In this document: positions 61,606-64,000 of the stretch, piece after piece
Numbering within the stretch: the first letter of the stretch is position 1
How the letters are laid out: the number at the start of each line of letters is the position of its first letter
Source: Confluentibacter lentus
GTDB lineage: Bacteria > Bacteroidota > Bacteroidia > Flavobacteriales > Flavobacteriaceae
DNA: 64,000 bases
Direction of reading: 5' to 3'
NCBI RefSeq assembly: GCF_002806995.1
Contig: NZ_NIHE01000001.1
Location: forward strand, 62,001 to 126,000
Notes under the pieces: generated by a model
Database searches by the model: none
The model's input: only the letters and a program-made list of their open reading frames with translations
Told to the model about the DNA's origin: nothing
Position numbers and translations under genes: made by a program

Positions 61606-61641
61606 GTTTAAAGTTTAAAAGTTTAAAAGTTTAAAGTTTTT
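61606..61641. repeat. Short tandem repeat upstream of queA
   Basis: Units of GTTTAAA or GTTTAAAA occur four times in a row, followed by GTTTTT. It lies directly upstream of the queA start on the - strand, so copy number could influence its expression. Confidence 0.6.
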
Positions 61642-61713
61642 GCTTTAACTTTTAAAAATAAGGTTGCAAATATACAATTGTGAGATAGGCCTTGTCAAGT
61701 AAATACGTGATTA

Positions 61714-62940
61714 TTATTTTGTTATTTTAAAACCAATGGATTCTAGGTCTTCCCAAAAGGTTGGATATGATTTTGAAACCACGTTGGCATCTTCAATTAT
61801 CAAATCTGTTTTTAATGCCAAAGGTGCAAATGCCATAGCCATTCTGTGGTCGTGATATGTGGCGATAGGTATGTTTTTATTTATTTTATGTGAAGGTGAT
61901 AAATGTAAAGATTCGTCTGTAATTTTAACGTTTCCTCCTAGTTTTTCTATTTCGGTTTTTAAAGCCACCAACCTGTCGGTTTCTTTTATCTTTAAGGTAT
62001 GAAGCCCTGTTAAATCACATGCTATTCCCAATCCGAAACACGTCACCGCAATGGTTTGGGCAATATCTGGAGCATTTTGAAGGTTCAAAGTTAAAGGCTC
62101 AAGATTTATGGATTCTTTTTTTAACGTAACCGTATTATTTTTAAAAGTTGATGTTACTCCAAAGTGTTTGTAAATATCTACCAACAAAGAATCACCTTGC
62201 AATGAATGTTCTTTATACGAAGACAATGAGATTTCTGTACCAATATCGCATAAAGCCACAATGCTAAAGTAATAAGACGCAGAAGACCAATCGGATTCAA
62301 CCGTTAGGGTTTTGGGTTTTGGGTTATGGGCACTGGGTTTAACATTGATAGTATTTCCAATAAAGGATGTTTCCACTCCAATTTCATCCAAAAGTGCCAA
62401 TGTCATTTTTATGTATGGAATCGATGTAATTTCTCCTTCTAGTGTTAATTCCAATCCGTTTTCAAGTCGAGATGCAATTAATAATAATGCAGAAATGTAT
62501 TGGCTGCTTACATTTGCTTGGAGTGACACTTTATTTTTCGTCAGCTTTTTTCCCTTTATCCTTAAGGGTGGAAAGCCTTCATTTTCGGTATAACTAATAT
62601 CTGCACCAAGCTCATTTAAAGCATCGACTAAAATTTTAATCGGACGCTCCTTCATACGTTGAGACCCTGTAATAATAACCTCTTTTCCTTCTTGTATAGA
62701 CAAAAAAGCGGTTAAAAAACGCATGGCTGTTCCTGCATGATGAATATCTATAATATCAGAATCTGAAATTAATGCTTGGGTCATTAAATTACTATCATCA
62801 GAATTTGAAATGTTTTCCAAAGTAAATTCTGGGTACAAAGCTTTTAATAAGAGCAACCGATTAGATTCACTCTTAGAGCCCGTTATAATGATGTTGTGAT
62901 TTTTATTTTCTATTTGCGATTTGTGAAGTGTAATATCCAT
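61714..62940 (-). CDS. aroA: 3-phosphoshikimate 1-carboxyvinyltransferase (EPSP synthase)
   Basis: This 408-residue shikimate-pathway enzyme joins phosphoenolpyruvate to shikimate-3-phosphate. It has TGSKSESNR at the N-terminal active site, HAGTAMRFLTAF, SSQYISALLL, LKIKETDRL and YHDHRMAMAFAPLAL, the last with the catalytic Arg and His. The HAGTAMR block has His where most enzymes have Asn (NAGT). It is slightly shorter than the 427-residue E. coli protein. Confidence 0.96.
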   Translation of the reverse strand: MDITLHKSQIENKNHNIIITGSKSESNRLLLLKALYPEFTLENISNSDDSNLMTQALISDSDIIDIHHAGTAMRFLTAFLSIQEGKEVIITGSQRMKERPIKILVDALNELGADISYTENEGFPPLRIKGKKLTKNKVSLQANVSSQYISALLLIASRLENGLELTLEGEITSIPYIKMTLALLDEIGVETSFIGNTINVKPSAHNPKPKTLTVESDWSSASYYFSIVALCDIGTEISLSSYKEHSLQGDSLLVDIYKHFGVTSTFKNNTVTLKKESINLEPLTLNLQNAPDIAQTIAVTCFGLGIACDLTGLHTLKIKETDRLVALKTEIEKLGGNVKITDESLHLSPSHKINKNIPIATYHDHRMAMAFAPLALKTDLIIEDANVVSKSYPTFWEDLESIGFKITK

Positions 62941-62950
62941 TATAATGTAT

Positions 62951-62979
62951 TAAAAAACGCTTCCTAAAAAGAAGCGTTC
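62951..62979 (-). terminator. Rho-independent terminator of the MazG-like gene
   Basis: AACGCTTC pairs with GAAGCGTT around a 7-base loop, followed on the - strand by a T run. It is positioned 16 bases past the stop at 62995. Confidence 0.85.
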
Positions 62980-62994
62980 AAAGATACTTATAAA

Positions 62995-63321
62995 TTATTT
63001 TAATTTTTCATTATTATGATGCCTATCATGGTCGCGTTTTCCTTTCTTGTCCATGCGCTTATCGAAAGCCTCTTGTAAATCGATGCCCGTTTGGTTTGCC
63101 AAGCATAATACCACAAATAAAACATCGGCTAATTCCTCGCCCAAATCTTTATCCTTATCACTTTCTTTTTCACTTTGTTCACCATATCGGCGCGCTATAA
63201 TACGTGCCACCTCACCTACTTCTTCGGTAAGTTGGGCCATATTGGTTAACTCATTAAAGTAACGAACGCCATGATTTTTTATCCAGTTATCTACTATTAT
63301 TTGTGCGTTTTTAATATCCAT
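62995..63321 (-). CDS. Single-domain MazG-like nucleotide pyrophosphohydrolase
   Basis: This 108-residue all-helical protein has EEVGEVARIIARRYGE and EELADVLFVVLCLANQ, the EExxE and ExxD metal-binding motifs of the MazG/dUTPase-like group. It likely hydrolyses a nucleoside triphosphate to the monophosphate. Its ATG overlaps the stop of the upstream gene by one base (TAATG-type), so the two are co-translated. The C-terminus is His/Lys-rich. Confidence 0.93.
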   Translation of the reverse strand: MDIKNAQIIVDNWIKNHGVRYFNELTNMAQLTEEVGEVARIIARRYGEQSEKESDKDKDLGEELADVLFVVLCLANQTGIDLQEAFDKRMDKKGKRDHDRHHNNEKLK

Positions 63322-64000
63322 TATATTTTAGTAAGAATGATTTGTTCTGCTTCTTTTTCAATAAATTTATTAAAATATTCTTTTAAACTATCATAATACA
63401 TAGGCGAAATAATAGGCGCATTCATTTTCGTTGAAACTATTACTTGAATACTTTTTTCATTTCCAGAAACATTATATTTAAATTCTGCCAAATTATCTGG
63501 CATCATTACCACTGCGGGTTGCGGCATACTTTCAACTTTATAGCCTTCAGGCACATTTATTATCATTCTATATGCAGTTTCTGAGGGATATCCAAAATCT
63601 ACAGGAAACTCTCTTTTTTCTAATTTAAAAGGATTTTCATTTGTCTTTAAAAAGAACAAAGGCGAAAAGTAGAGCTTATTCCCAATAACATCTGCCTGAC
63701 TTTCTAATGAAAATTTATATGTTTCTGTAATAGGCTCCGATAAATCATAATCGTTTTTAACTTCATAATCTGAAATTTCCATGCCTTTATATTTGTTTTC
63801 AAGATTTTCTAAAAATTGGGTCTTATCTGTTTCTAAATATTTTTCCCGATAGGACATGGCATCATGATTGGTTTTTATAGACCTATAATTCCCTTCTATA
63901 TTTCCGCTTTCATCTAAATTAGCCAACATTGTTATCGTATTTCTAGACTGTTCACTTGGATATAAACTTATTGTTGACGAACTTTTATTCTTTCTAATGA
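63321..64000 (-). CDS. DUF3857/transglutaminase-type protein, C-terminal part (partial)
   Basis: The reading frame is open to the right edge, so the N-terminal part lies outside the window; about 226 residues are seen. The visible part is beta-rich with FPVDFGYPSETAYRMIINVPEGYKVES-type sequence, matching the DUF3858 end domain that follows DUF3857 and a transglutaminase core in Bacteroidota envelope proteins. No catalytic triad is in view. An ATG at 63929 could start a shorter protein, but the open frame upstream makes that unlikely. Confidence 0.72.
   Translation of the reverse strand, partial: IRKNKSSSTISLYPSEQSRNTITMLANLDESGNIEGNYRSIKTNHDAMSYREKYLETDKTQFLENLENKYKGMEISDYEVKNDYDLSEPITETYKFSLESQADVIGNKLYFSPLFFLKTNENPFKLEKREFPVDFGYPSETAYRMIINVPEGYKVESMPQPAVVMMPDNLAEFKYNVSGNEKSIQVIVSTKMNAPIISPMYYDSLKEYFNKFIEKEAEQIILTKI

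Overview
The window is AT-rich chromosomal DNA of a flavobacterium (Bacteroidota, most likely a marine Flavobacteriaceae). The main evidence is the Sus-type glycan machinery (SusC/SusD and a hybrid two-component sensor), Bacteroidota-type promoter boxes (TAnnTTTG), a zeaxanthin-type carotenoid cluster and weak ribosome-binding sites. No rRNA, phage, insertion sequence or CRISPR array was found.

Region 1 (1-34400) is a large xylan-type polysaccharide utilisation locus. The + strand carries about 24 kb of secreted enzymes in two blocks separated by a strong terminator at 9991-10031. Block A holds two GH97 genes (the first cut by the window edge), GH43-CBM6, GH43, GH2 and GH43. Block B holds GH67 alpha-glucuronidase, a CE6-type acetylesterase, a BD-FAE-like esterase, two CE1-type esterases, a GH8 exo-oligoxylanase, four more CE1-type esterases and a two-module CE1 protein. 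That makes eight CE1 modules in seven genes. Facing them on the - strand are SusD, SusC and a 1377-residue hybrid two-component regulator. The enzyme set fits a heavily acylated glucuronoarabinoxylan with galactose-containing side chains.

Region 2 (34600-39711) holds tRNA-Leu(GAG) and a carotenoid cluster headed by a MerR/B12-binding regulator with the complete CarH photoreceptor signature, followed by crtI, crtB, crtZ and crtY. Dyad elements overlap the regulator's start codon and the crtI promoter region.

Region 3 (39700-53720) is mostly housekeeping: a 2-hydroxyacid dehydrogenase, a TlpA-like thioredoxin, MazG, a small membrane protein, aconitase, MoxR ATPase, three consecutive SurA/PpiC-like periplasmic folding factors, two small genes, and an ECF sigma / anti-sigma-like / outer-membrane-protein operon.

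Region 4 (53720-64000) starts with a three-gene cassette of circularly permuted ATP-grasp, alpha-E domain and transglutaminase-like proteins, preceded by a good Bacteroidota promoter. It continues with two DUF1801-type genes, polyprenyl diphosphate synthase, rlmN, queA, aroA, a MazG-like pyrophosphohydrolase and the end of a DUF3857/transglutaminase-type protein cut by the right edge.

All functional names come from reading motifs and domain order in the translated sequence; no database search was run.
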